Shown here in pieces: positions 42,114-49,971 of a stretch of 49,971 nt of DNA. Both the position numbers and the translations under genes were made by a program. Under the pieces are notes generated by a model. The model saw nothing but the letters and a program-made list of their open reading frames with translations, was not told the origin of the DNA and ran no database searches. Within the stretch, counting starts at the first letter, position 1; the number at the start of each line of letters is the position of its first letter. The stretch comes from Dermatophilus congolensis (lineage in GTDB: Bacteria; Actinomycetota; Actinomycetes; Actinomycetales; Dermatophilaceae), in the NCBI GenBank assembly GCA_030538115.1, contig JAUNUP010000022.1, forward strand, positions 1 to 49,971. Direction: 5' to 3'.

Positions 42114-42983
42114 GTGAGTGCTGAGCCGATCGTCTACGACTTCCGTAGCCCCAACCGGTTCAGTCGTGAGCAAATTCGGGCGCTGCAGATGGCGAACGAG
42201 ACCTTCTCACGGCAGATGGCAACGGTGCTGTCGACGACCCTCCGGATGGTGGCGCACTGCAACCTCGGCGAAGTCGAGCAGAAGACGTACGAGGAGTACA
42301 TCACCTCGCTGCCGAACCCTTCGCTGCTGGCCGTTCTGACGCTCGACCCGTGGCCGGGCGCCGGCGTCTTCCACCTGCCGCTCGACATCGTGATGAACGT
42401 GATCGACCGGCTCCTGGGAGGCCCTGGCACCGAGAACCAGCCAGACAGGGCGCTCTCCGACATGGAGGCGGGCCTCATCGGAAACCTGCTCAAACGCATG
42501 GTTCACGAACTCGCCTACGCCTTCGAGGCCCTCGGTCGCATCAACCCGATGGTGGGTTCGCTGGAGGCCGACGCACAGTTCTTGCAGCTCGTGCCCCCGT
42601 CGGACCCGATGGTGGTGTCGGATTTCGAACTGAAGCTCGGCAACCGCACGGCACAGGCATCGCTGGCGCTGCCCGTCTCGACGCTGCAGCCCGCGCTCGA
42701 TCAGATCGGCCAGAAGCCGACCCTCGAGCTCACCGGCCCGCAGGCCGCCGCGGCCGAACAGCTGCGCGGCAACCTCGACTCCGTTCACCAGGTGGTGCGC
42801 ATCGCCTTCGACGAGATCTCGCTGCGCAGCGGCGAAATCCTCGACCTGGAGGTCGGTGACGTGCTGCCGCTACGACACCCCACCAACGAGCCCCTCACCC
42901 TGACAGCCGATGGAGTGGCCGTCGCCAAGGCCGTACCCGGCAGCCACGGCCACCGCCTGGCCTGCCAGATCGTCTCCCTCTGA
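42114..42983 (+). CDS. fliM: flagellar motor switch protein FliM, lacking the N-terminal CheY-binding peptide
   Basis: A 289-residue C-ring protein starting at GTG 42114. It opens at VYDFRSPNRFSREQIRALQM, the part that begins near residue 42 in enteric FliM. A stop codon (TGA 42105-42107) blocks any in-frame extension, so the EIDALL-type CheY-P peptide is truly missing. No Shine-Dalgarno is seen and the promoter abuts the start, so the mRNA is probably leaderless. The rest is standard: MANETFSRQMATVLSTTLRM, DRLLGGPGTENQ, AFEALGRINPMVGSLEADAQF and the C-terminal SpoA domain with LEVGDVLPLRHP. Confidence 0.92.
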   Translation: MSAEPIVYDFRSPNRFSREQIRALQMANETFSRQMATVLSTTLRMVAHCNLGEVEQKTYEEYITSLPNPSLLAVLTLDPWPGAGVFHLPLDIVMNVIDRLLGGPGTENQPDRALSDMEAGLIGNLLKRMVHELAYAFEALGRINPMVGSLEADAQFLQLVPPSDPMVVSDFELKLGNRTAQASLALPVSTLQPALDQIGQKPTLELTGPQAAAAEQLRGNLDSVHQVVRIAFDEISLRSGEILDLEVGDVLPLRHPTNEPLTLTADGVAVAKAVPGSHGHRLACQIVSL

Positions 42984-43000
42984 CCGCCGAAGGAACACGA

Positions 43001-44197
43001 ATGTCCGAGAACACCACAGACGTCGACTCCGCGCTGCTCGCGGCGGCCGGCGTCTTGCCTGCGCATTTCGCGGACACCGACGACCTGCGGCTCGAGACAC
43101 TCGACGCGATCCAGGCGACCACGATGTCGCTGCCCGGCGGCGCCATCGCCGTCGAAACCAACCTGCAGAACGCCGGCAACATCGGCAGCGTCGTCATGGT
43201 CGTGACCGGCCTCGTCGACCACTCGAAGGGTGAGGTCTTCGACCGCACCGAGGCACGTTCCCTGTGGACCGCCGCCCTCACCGAGGCCCTCACGGCTCTC
43301 GGCGGCGAGATCGGCGAGTTCAAGAACGGCCAGATCAACATGGCCGACGCCTTCGATGCGCTCGAGAAGGCCGACGAATCCAACGTGGTCGGCGTGTTCA
43401 ACGGCGACACCCTCGCAGCCCTGCTGCTGGCACTGCCCAAGACCTCCACCGGCCAGGGCGCCGCTGCCGAGCTCGCGGCCGCCATCGCCGCCGCGGAGGC
43501 CGCGGAGTCGGGCGAAGACGCCGACGGCGAAGGCGAGGGCGAAGGAGCCGAGGGGGCGGACGCCGCCGACGGCGCGGACGCCTCCGAGACCGCCGATGCC
43601 ACCGAGGGCGACGAGGCTGCCGACGAGCCTCTCGCCGCACCCGCAGCCGCGGGCGCAGCGGCAGGCCAGGCGCCCGGTGTGCCTGGCGCCGAAGGCCTCC
43701 CGCCCGGATTCATGCCCCCCGGCATGATGCCCGGCTACCCCGGAGCCCCCGCCGTCGCAGATCCCTACGCCGCCTACTACGGCGTCCCCGCCTACCCCGG
43801 CCCCGGCGCCCCGCCGCAGATGTCGCCGGAGGAGGCTGCTGCCTTCGCCGCGCAGGCTGCCGCCGCCCGCGCCGCGGCCCAGCCCGCGACCTCCGCACCT
43901 CAGTTCCACCCCCTGTACGGCGGCATGATGATGGCCGCCGACCCGCGCCGCATCGAGCTGCTGCGCGACGTGGTGATGGGCGTCTCCGTCGAGCTCGGCC
44001 GCACCCAGCTGACGGTGCAGGAGATCCTCGGCCTCACGCCCGGCTCCATCGTCGAGCTCGACCGCGCCGCCGGCGCCCCCGTCGACGTGCTCGTCAACGG
44101 CACCCTCATCGCCCACGGCGAGGTCGTTGTGGTCGACGAGGAATTCGCCGTGCGTATCTCGGAGGTGGTCGGGCGAGAAGGGCGGCTCCCGGTATGA
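43001..44197 (+). CDS. fliN: flagellar motor switch protein FliN with large N-terminal extension (FliY-like layout)
   Basis: A 398-residue protein, far longer than FliN (about 137) and near FliY in size. Residues 1-150 form a folded alpha/beta domain (SVVMVVTGLVDHSKGE, ARSLWTAALTEALTALGGEIG, VVGVFNGDTLAALLLAL) that recalls a CheC-type domain, but the catalytic E-x2-N is not present. Residues 155-310 are an acidic then Pro/Met/Tyr/Ala-rich linker. Residues 316-398 are the FliN SpoA domain (MGVSVELGRTQLTVQEILGL, GSIVELDR, VLVNGTLIAHGEVVVVDEEF). The N-terminal DVDSALL (residues 7-13) looks like the EIDALL peptide that FliM and FliY use to bind CheY-P. The stop overlaps fliO in ATGA. Confidence 0.9.
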   Translation: MSENTTDVDSALLAAAGVLPAHFADTDDLRLETLDAIQATTMSLPGGAIAVETNLQNAGNIGSVVMVVTGLVDHSKGEVFDRTEARSLWTAALTEALTALGGEIGEFKNGQINMADAFDALEKADESNVVGVFNGDTLAALLLALPKTSTGQGAAAELAAAIAAAEAAESGEDADGEGEGEGAEGADAADGADASETADATEGDEAADEPLAAPAAAGAAAGQAPGVPGAEGLPPGFMPPGMMPGYPGAPAVADPYAAYYGVPAYPGPGAPPQMSPEEAAAFAAQAAAARAAAQPATSAPQFHPLYGGMMMAADPRRIELLRDVVMGVSVELGRTQLTVQEILGLTPGSIVELDRAAGAPVDVLVNGTLIAHGEVVVVDEEFAVRISEVVGREGRLPV

Positions 44198-44694
44198 CGG
44201 AGGGCGTGCTCCTCGCACTGCGCACCGTCGTGTCGTTGGCGGTGGTGCTCGCGCTGCTCGTCTTCTTCATCCGCTGGCTCGACAAGAACTCCAACCGCGC
44301 CAAGCGGGACCGCACGAATGCGCAGGCCCCAGTGGATGTGCTGTCGCGAACGGCGCTGTCTCGTACGTCATCGATTCAGGTTGTGCGCGTGGGTGGTCAG
44401 GTGCTCGTGCTCGGGGTCACCGACGCGTCGGTCAACGTGCTCACCGATCTCGGGCCGGCCGATTTCGAGCACCCGCGGAGCGCTGCGATCGCTGAGCAGG
44501 TCGAGGCTCAGGGGGTTGCCACCGACGGCATCGTCGCGACCCTCATGCGACGCCAGGGCAAGCACCGCGGCGCCGAACCGCTGCCGGCGTCGGCGCAGAC
44601 TGTCGAGCCAATGGACCGCGTCGAGCACATGCAGCCCGATGAGCCCGTCGAACGCTTTCTCGTCGGCTTCGACATCAAGGAGAGCCGTGACTGA
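44194..44694 (+). CDS. fliO: flagellar export protein FliO
   Basis: A 166-residue protein with one transmembrane helix at about 8-28 (TVVSLAVVLALLVFFIRWL) and a small cytoplasmic domain (SIQVVRVGGQVLVLGVTDASVNVLTDL, about 62-88) typical of FliO. It is a scaffold for FliP assembly in the export gate. ATG 44194 overlaps fliN, and the end overlaps fliP by 8 nt. Confidence 0.9.
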   Translation: MTEGVLLALRTVVSLAVVLALLVFFIRWLDKNSNRAKRDRTNAQAPVDVLSRTALSRTSSIQVVRVGGQVLVLGVTDASVNVLTDLGPADFEHPRSAAIAEQVEAQGVATDGIVATLMRRQGKHRGAEPLPASAQTVEPMDRVEHMQPDEPVERFLVGFDIKESRD

Positions 44695-45556
44695 TCTGAC
44701 GCGCGAGGCGGGGGCGGGCCTCACGCGATCCGGGATCGTCAGCCCCTCCTTCATCAAACGAACCCTGATCCCCGCGCTGGTCACAGCGCTTCTTCTGGCT
44801 GCCGTGTTCGTCGGTGCGGCCCTGCTTCTCGGAGCGGGCGCGGCCCACGCGGTGCCCACCCCGCCGACGCCTCCGACGCCGCCCGACACCCCGTCGATCA
44901 ACATCGACATCGGTGGCGGGCAGCAGCCGCGCAGCCTCTCGGTGACGATCATCCTGCTGATGACGGTGCTGTCGGTGGCGCCGTCGCTGCTGCTGATGAT
45001 GACGTCGTTCACCAAGATCGCCGTCGTGCTCGCGCTCACGCGGCAGGCGGTGGGGACGCCCACGATCCCGCCGAACCAGGTGATCGCGGGTCTGGCGCTG
45101 TTTCTCAGCCTCTTCGTCATGGCGCCCGTGCTGACGGCGTCGTGGAACGCGGGCGTGCAGCCGTACCTCGACGGCGACCTCACCAACGTCACCGCGCTGC
45201 AGGCCGCCGGTGGGCCGTTCAGAGAGTTCATGCTCAACCACACCGGCGACACCGAACTGCGCACGATGGTCGAGTTGTCGAACGAACCCGCGCCTCAGAC
45301 GCGCGAAGACACCACGTTCACCACGCTCATCCCGGCTTTCGTCATCTCGGAGTTGAAGTCGGCGTTCATCATCGGGTTCGTCATCTACATCCCGTTTCTC
45401 ATCATCGACCTGGTCGTGGCCAGCATCCTCATGTCGATGGGAATGATGATGCTCCCGCCCGTCATGATCTCGTTGCCGTTCAAGTTGCTGCTCTTCGTCA
45501 TGGTCGACGGCTGGGGAATCATCACCACCGCCCTGGTCACGACCTATGTGCAGTGA
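44687..45556 (+). CDS. fliP: flagellar export gate protein FliP
   Basis: A 289-residue gate protein. GTG 44687 is preceded by AAGGAG. It has a cleavable signal peptide (RTLIPALVTALLLAAVFVG... ending AAHA at about residue 52), a Pro-rich stretch, and then the conserved FliP membrane core: APSLLLMMTSFTKIAVVL, GTPTIPPNQVIAGLALFL, IPAFVISELKSAFIIGF, MSMGMMMLPPVMISLPFKL. Forms the FliP5-FliQ4-FliR1 pore. Confidence 0.96.
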   Translation: MTDLTREAGAGLTRSGIVSPSFIKRTLIPALVTALLLAAVFVGAALLLGAGAAHAVPTPPTPPTPPDTPSINIDIGGGQQPRSLSVTIILLMTVLSVAPSLLLMMTSFTKIAVVLALTRQAVGTPTIPPNQVIAGLALFLSLFVMAPVLTASWNAGVQPYLDGDLTNVTALQAAGGPFREFMLNHTGDTELRTMVELSNEPAPQTREDTTFTTLIPAFVISELKSAFIIGFVIYIPFLIIDLVVASILMSMGMMMLPPVMISLPFKLLLFVMVDGWGIITTALVTTYVQ

Positions 45557-45568
45557 CGGGGGTGAATC

Positions 45569-45841
45569 GTGAGCGATAACGACGTCATGCAATTGGCCGT
45601 TCAGGCCATGATTCTCGGAGCCAAGCTCGCCGGCCCCATCCTGCTCGTCAGCCTCGTGATGGGTTTTCTCATTTCGCTGCTGCAGTCGGTGACGCAGGTG
45701 CAAGAGATGACGCTGACGTTCGTGCCCAAGCTCATCGCCGTCGCCCTGATCCTGCTCTTCTTCGGCAACTGGATGATGCACGAGTCGGTGACGTTCGCGG
45801 AGCACCTGATCACGAACATCCCGCGCTACCTCCAGAAGTGA
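45569..45841 (+). CDS. fliQ: flagellar export gate protein FliQ
   Basis: A 90-residue two-helix membrane protein starting at GTG 45569 with GGGGG-type Shine-Dalgarno close by. Helices at about 12-36 and 52-72, with the family motif FLISLLQSVTQVQEMTLTFVPK. Normal length. Confidence 0.95.
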   Translation: MSDNDVMQLAVQAMILGAKLAGPILLVSLVMGFLISLLQSVTQVQEMTLTFVPKLIAVALILLFFGNWMMHESVTFAEHLITNIPRYLQK

Positions 45842-45850
45842 TTCCGTCCT

Positions 45851-46636
45851 ATGAATGCGGCTATCGCCTTCGACCTGCTCATCGCGGTGCTTCTCGTGTT
45901 CACGAGGCTCTCGGTGTTCTTCGTCGTCGCGCCACCGTTCGCGGGCCGAAATTTCAACGTGCGCTCGCGCACGGCTCTCTCGTTCGCGATTGCGGTGGCG
46001 GTGTGCCCTTTGGTGCAGCCGAAGGTGACGGAGCAGTACTGGAACGAGCTCGGGCCGTTCATCGCGGCCATCGGATTTCAAGTGCTCGCGGGAGCCACGC
46101 TCGGTTTCGTCGCGCAGTTGCTGTTCGCCTCGTTCCAGGCGGCCGGTAACTACATCGACATGACCGGTGGTTTCGCGATGGCGAGCATGTTCGACCCGGT
46201 CTCCGGCACGAACAGCTCGGTGGTTGGGCGCATCACGAACCTCATCGCGACCGCACTGCTGTTCACCTCCGGCGGACATCTGCTGATGCTGCGGGGACTG
46301 CTCAGCTCGTTCGATATCGAGATGACGAAGGCCCCCGACTTCGGCGCGATGGCGCGGGCGCTGATTCACGACTTCGGGGTGATGATCGGCTCCGCGCTGC
46401 AGATCGCGGCCCCCGTGCTCGCGGTGCTCTTTCTCGCCGACCTCGCGCTCGGGCTCGTGAGCCGGGCCGTGCCGAGTATGAACGTGTTTCAGCTCAGCTT
46501 TCCGGTCAAGCTCATCCTCACGCTGGCGCTCTGTTCGGTGTTCATCCTTGTGTTGCCGGGCACCGTGGCCGAAATGGTTGACATGGCGGCACGGCAGTTT
46601 CCCGCCTTCATCGACATGTTGGGAGGTGGGGCCTGA
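45851..46636 (+). CDS. fliR: flagellar export gate protein FliR
   Basis: A 261-residue membrane protein. Typical features: RLSVFFVVAPPFAGRNFNVRSRTALSFAIA (about 18-48), GFVAQLLFASFQAAGNYIDMTGGFAM and the C-terminal PSMNVFQLSFPVKLILTLAL. It caps the FliP/FliQ pore. The stop overlaps the flhB ATG by one base, and no ribosome binding site other than GGGAGG just upstream is needed for coupling. Confidence 0.94.
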   Translation: MNAAIAFDLLIAVLLVFTRLSVFFVVAPPFAGRNFNVRSRTALSFAIAVAVCPLVQPKVTEQYWNELGPFIAAIGFQVLAGATLGFVAQLLFASFQAAGNYIDMTGGFAMASMFDPVSGTNSSVVGRITNLIATALLFTSGGHLLMLRGLLSSFDIEMTKAPDFGAMARALIHDFGVMIGSALQIAAPVLAVLFLADLALGLVSRAVPSMNVFQLSFPVKLILTLALCSVFILVLPGTVAEMVDMAARQFPAFIDMLGGGA

Positions 46637-47865
46637 TGTCGGAGGACAAGTCGTCGAAAACCGAGAAGGCCACTCCGCAACAGAAGAAGAAGGCCAAGGA
46701 GGAGGGCAACGTCCCGCGCACGCAGGACGTGTCGATGTGGCTCACCGTTCTCGCCTTCTACGTGATGGGGCCTGCGGCCATCGCGGCGCTCTTCGACCGC
46801 ACCGTGCTCACGCTCAAGGCGATCGCCAAACTGATCGCGAATCCGTCGCAAGGGGAGGCGCTGGGGATTCTCGGCGACAACCTCGTCGGCTATCTCGTGA
46901 TCATCGCCCCAGTCACGTTGCTGTGCATGCTGGTCGGCACCCTCGGACACGTGGTGCAGGGTGGTGTGAAGATCTACGCCAAGCGGTTCAAGCCGAAATG
47001 GAAGAAGCTCAACCCGATCACGGGAATCAAGAACCTCTTCGGCATCCAGGCCGCCTGGACGTTCACGAAGACGATGATCAAGTTCGTCGTCTTCGGGCTT
47101 ATCGCCTACCTCACGGTGAAAGACACGATCTCGCTGGTCACGGGCACTGGCACCCGCTCCGTCGGCAACATTCTCGACGTGGTCACCTCCGCCTCGATGC
47201 GCGTGATCCTGCTCATCTGCATCGTCGGCCTGCTCATTGCGATATTCGACTACGCGGTCGAGAAGTACCGGGTCGAAAAGTCGCTGCGCATGAGCAAAGA
47301 CGAGATCAAGCGCGAGAACAAGCAGCAAGAAGGTGACCCGCACGTCAAAGGCCAGCGCCGCGCCAAGCAGCGTGAGATGGGGCAGCGCCGCATGATGGCC
47401 GCGGTGGGGGAGAGCACCGTCGTGCTCACCAACCCGGCCCACGTCGCGGTGGCCTTGCGCTACATCTCCGGAGAGGGCGCACCGCAGGTCGTCGCCAAGG
47501 GAGCGGGCCTGCTGGCCGGTCGCATCAAAGACGAGGCCGCAGCGCACGGAGTGCCGATCGTGCGCGACGTGATCATGGCCCGAACCCTGTACAAGCTGTG
47601 CGAGATCGACTCCTATATCCCGTTCGAGCTGTACGACGCCATTGCGCAGGTGCTGGCATTCGTCATGAAGATGTCAGACCTGCGCCGCGGCGGCGGCGAA
47701 CACAAGACGCCCCTGAAACACCCGGGATTCAACGGCACAGACCTGCCTGAGGATCTCACCGACGACGCCCTCGGAATCACCAAATTCGCCGCGCCGCAGG
47801 GAGCCTCGTACAGCGACGACCCGGCGGAGGCCTACGCCGCCAGATTCGCCGCCTCAGGTCGCTAA
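46636..47865 (+). CDS. flhB: flagellar export switch protein FlhB with an NPAH cleavage site
   Basis: A 409-residue membrane protein with four transmembrane helices in the first 215 residues (for example WLTVLAFYVMGPAAIAALF) and a cytoplasmic domain that switches export from hook to filament. The self-cleavage loop, normally NPTH, here reads NPAH (residues 266-269, TNPAHVAVALRY). Asn and Pro, which carry out cleavage, are kept. The C-terminal tail (about 355-409) is longer than usual. The last codons contain the flhA promoter. Confidence 0.95.
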   Translation: MSEDKSSKTEKATPQQKKKAKEEGNVPRTQDVSMWLTVLAFYVMGPAAIAALFDRTVLTLKAIAKLIANPSQGEALGILGDNLVGYLVIIAPVTLLCMLVGTLGHVVQGGVKIYAKRFKPKWKKLNPITGIKNLFGIQAAWTFTKTMIKFVVFGLIAYLTVKDTISLVTGTGTRSVGNILDVVTSASMRVILLICIVGLLIAIFDYAVEKYRVEKSLRMSKDEIKRENKQQEGDPHVKGQRRAKQREMGQRRMMAAVGESTVVLTNPAHVAVALRYISGEGAPQVVAKGAGLLAGRIKDEAAAHGVPIVRDVIMARTLYKLCEIDSYIPFELYDAIAQVLAFVMKMSDLRRGGGEHKTPLKHPGFNGTDLPEDLTDDALGITKFAAPQGASYSDDPAEAYAARFAASGR

Positions 47866-47879
47866 CCAGGCTGCCGATT
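47853..47879 (+). promoter_or_regulatory. sigma-28-type promoter of flhA, inside the end of flhB
   Basis: CTCAGGT begins at 47853 in flhB; 16 nt after CTCA follows GCCGATT (47873-47879). The start point would be near 47886, about 43 nt before flhA. Confidence 0.65.
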
Positions 47880-47904
47880 GGGGGTCGTAGCTGGTCAGAC
47901 CCCC
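47880..47904 (+). terminator. hairpin between flhB and flhA
   Basis: GGGGGTC (47880-47886) pairs with GACCCCC (47898-47904), followed by TTCCTCC. It lies at the expected transcript start of flhA, so it may end flhB read-through or protect the flhA mRNA 5' end. Confidence 0.55.
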
Positions 47905-47928
47905 TTCCTCCTGCTCGCGTGAGGTGCC

Positions 47929-49971
47929 GTGAAATCCAACAACATCGCCACCATCGGTGTGCCGGCGCTCGTTATCGCCGTCGTCATCATGATGGTGGTA
48001 CCGATGCCCAAGCAGTTGTTGGATCTGCTTCTCGCCTTCAACATGGGCCTGTCGGTGCTGATTCTGCTCATGGCCATGCGGGTCAAGAAGCCGCTCGAAT
48101 TCTCGCTCTTCCCCGTGGTCATTCTCATCGCCACACTCTTTCGGTTGGCGCTCAACATCAGCTCGACCCGTCTGGTGCTTCTCGACGGTGATGCCGGTGC
48201 CGTGATCGACGCATTCGGCGGCATCGTCGTCGGTGGCTCGATCGTCGTCGGTCTGGTCATCTTCATCATCCTGATGATCATCCAGTTCATCGTCATCACC
48301 AACGGTGCCGGCCGCGTCGCCGAGGTCTCTGCGCGATTCACCCTCGACGCGATGCCCGGTAAGCAGATGGCCATCGACGCCGACCTCAACTCGGGTCTCA
48401 TCGACGAAGACCAGGCCCGCGACCGTCGCAAAGAAATCTCTGCGGAGGCCGACTTCTACGGCTCCATGGACGGTGCCAGCAAGTTCGTCAAGGGCGACGC
48501 CATCGCCTCGGTGATCATCACGATCATCAACCTCATCGGCGGATTCGTCATGGGGATGGTCGACAAGGGGATGAGCTTCGAAGAGGCCATCCAGCGGTAC
48601 TCGCTGCTGTCGGTCGGTGACGGACTCGTCTCCCAGATTCCCGCCCTGCTCATCTCTGTCGCGACCGGTGTCATCGTCACGCGCGCCACCACCGACAACG
48701 ACATGGGCACCGACCTCATCGCGCAGTTCGGGGCCCAGCGCACGACGCTGCAGATCGCCGGTGGCGCCATCGTCGGCCTCGGCCTCATGCCCGGTATGCC
48801 GAAGCTGCCGTTCTTCATCGTCGGTGGCACGCTGCTGTTCTTCTCGTTCCAGGTCGGCAAGAAGAGCGACGAGCCGGTCGAGCCCACTCCGGAGGAGGTC
48901 GCGCCGACCTCGCCGCAGAAGGACTCGCCCATGGCGATCGCGCAGGACATGCGCGTCGAACCACTCGAACTCGAGCTCGCCTACGACCTCATCGACCTCG
49001 TCGACGCCGCCAGCGGAGGCGACCTGCTCGACCGCGTGCGCGCCCTGCGCCGCAAGCTCGCCAGCGAGATCGGCATCGTCGTTCCGCTCGTGCGTACCCG
49101 CGACAACCTCGACCTGCCGCCTCGCCACTACGCCATCCGCGTGCACGGCGTCGAGGTCGCTCGGGGCCAGGCTCCGCCCGGCATGGTGCTGGCCATCGGC
49201 GACGACCTCGACCAGCTGCCCGGTACCCCCACGCAGGAGCCGGTGTTCGGGCTCGCCGCCAAGTGGGTACCCGCCGAGCTGCGCGAACACGTCGCGCTCG
49301 CCAGCGCCACCGTCGTCGACCGCAGCTCCGTCGTCACCACGCACATGGCGGAGGTCGTGCGCGTACACGCCGCCGAGCTGCTCGGCCGCGAAGACGTCAA
49401 GATGCTCGTCGACATGATCCGCCAGTCGAACCCGGTGGTCATCGAAGAGCTCACGCCCGCGCCGCTGTCGCTGGGGGAGATTCAGCGCACCCTGCAGTCG
49501 CTTCTGGCCGAACGGGTCTGCATCCGCGACCTCGTGCGCATCTTCGAGGCCATGTCGATGCGGGCCAAGGTGAGCACCGACCCCGACGGGCTCACCGAGT
49601 CGGCCCGCTCCGCGCTCGGCCCGGCCATCGCGGCCAGTCACGCCGTCGACGGTCGCCTGTCGGTCGTCACGTTCGACCCCCTCCTGGAGCAGCGACTGCT
49701 CGAGAACCTGCGCATGACCGATGCCGGAGCGACGCTGATGATCGACCCGATGGTCGCCGAGGCCGTAGCTACCGAGGTGGCTGCCACCGCGGCCAAGGCG
49801 GAGGCGGCCGGCGACCCGCCCGTGCTCGTCTGCGCGCAGCCGCTGCGGCTGCCCATCCGGCGCCTTCTCGAACAGATCGCGCCCCGCGTACCCGTGCTGT
49901 CCTACGCCGAACTCGGCGGGCAGTTGACCCTTGTCACTTCAGGAGTGGTGAATGTCCCGCAAATCGCAGCA
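47929..49971 (+). CDS. flhA: flagellar export gate protein FlhA, 3' end beyond the window
   Basis: An open frame of 681 codons from GTG 47929 (GAGGTGCC just before it) to the window edge; the family is about 690 residues, so only a few codons are missing. The N-terminal half holds eight membrane helices (VPALVIAVVIMMVVPMP onward) with VVILIATLFRLALNISSTRLVL and the cytoplasmic FHIPEP loop RFTLDAMPGKQMAIDADLNSGLID. The C-terminal half is the export-chaperone docking domain. At the edge the frame reads LTLVTSGVVNVPQIAA, and AGGAG followed by an ATG at 49952 in another frame may start the next gene. Confidence 0.95.
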   Translation, partial: MKSNNIATIGVPALVIAVVIMMVVPMPKQLLDLLLAFNMGLSVLILLMAMRVKKPLEFSLFPVVILIATLFRLALNISSTRLVLLDGDAGAVIDAFGGIVVGGSIVVGLVIFIILMIIQFIVITNGAGRVAEVSARFTLDAMPGKQMAIDADLNSGLIDEDQARDRRKEISAEADFYGSMDGASKFVKGDAIASVIITIINLIGGFVMGMVDKGMSFEEAIQRYSLLSVGDGLVSQIPALLISVATGVIVTRATTDNDMGTDLIAQFGAQRTTLQIAGGAIVGLGLMPGMPKLPFFIVGGTLLFFSFQVGKKSDEPVEPTPEEVAPTSPQKDSPMAIAQDMRVEPLELELAYDLIDLVDAASGGDLLDRVRALRRKLASEIGIVVPLVRTRDNLDLPPRHYAIRVHGVEVARGQAPPGMVLAIGDDLDQLPGTPTQEPVFGLAAKWVPAELREHVALASATVVDRSSVVTTHMAEVVRVHAAELLGREDVKMLVDMIRQSNPVVIEELTPAPLSLGEIQRTLQSLLAERVCIRDLVRIFEAMSMRAKVSTDPDGLTESARSALGPAIAASHAVDGRLSVVTFDPLLEQRLLENLRMTDAGATLMIDPMVAEAVATEVAATAAKAEAAGDPPVLVCAQPLRLPIRRLLEQIAPRVPVLSYAELGGQLTLVTSGVVNVPQIAA

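Overview
The window is a high-GC actinobacterial flagellar and chemotaxis island from a motile Gram-positive with a single membrane. It carries a nearly complete hook, basal body, export, motor and filament set, but no P- or L-ring genes (flgA, flgH, flgI), as expected without an outer membrane. No fliA/whiG-type sigma factor, flgM, fliW, csrA, flhF or flhG is visible, so these must lie elsewhere or beyond the right edge. The right edge cuts flhA.

Layout. 1-4.2 kb: a truncated secreted protein, an IS1380-family insertion sequence and a glycosyltransferase, the last divergent from flagellin. 4.5-11.5 kb: filament and hook-junction genes (fliC, fliD, fliS, a small putative chaperone, flgK, flgL, a hypothetical). 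11.5-13.3 kb: a small toxin-antitoxin-like pair and a GDP-fucose synthase gene. 13.5-22.9 kb: chemotaxis, with cheX, cheY and a cryptic CheC-like gene leftward, and cheA, cheW, mcp, cheY, cheB, cheR rightward. 23.3-36.4 kb: rod, MS-ring, export and hook genes (flgB, flgC, fliE, fliF, fliG, fliH, fliI, fliJ, a NlpC/P60-SLT wall hydrolase, fliK, flgD, flgE, flgG-like), tightly packed from flgC to fliK. 36.5-39.5 kb: a secreted fibronectin-III-like protein, an Uma2-type endonuclease gene and a repeat-rich spacer. 39.5-50 kb: flbD, motA, motB, fliL, fliM, fliN, fliO, fliP, fliQ, fliR, flhB, flhA.

The clearest regulatory signal is a repeated promoter of exact architecture, CTCA-N16-(G/A)CCGATN, found nine times in front of transcription units: the glycosyltransferase, fliC, flgK, cheX (two), cheA, flbD-motAB, fliM and flhA. 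Relaxed versions precede fliS, cheY2 and flgB. It looks like the FliA/WhiG (sigma-28) class and ties the glycosyltransferase to the flagellar regulon.

Features most worth a second look: a two-domain peptidoglycan hydrolase without a signal peptide where a FlgJ-type wall-boring enzyme would be needed; a FliM that lacks the N-terminal CheY-binding peptide and may be translated leaderlessly, next to a 398-residue FliN with an extra N-terminal domain; an unannotatable-looking protein carrying the full CheC/CheX phosphatase signature; a CheA with two CheW-like domains; a structured, GGA-rich flagellin leader; and a family of GTGCC-RY-GGCAC palindrome clusters in the gaps between operons.
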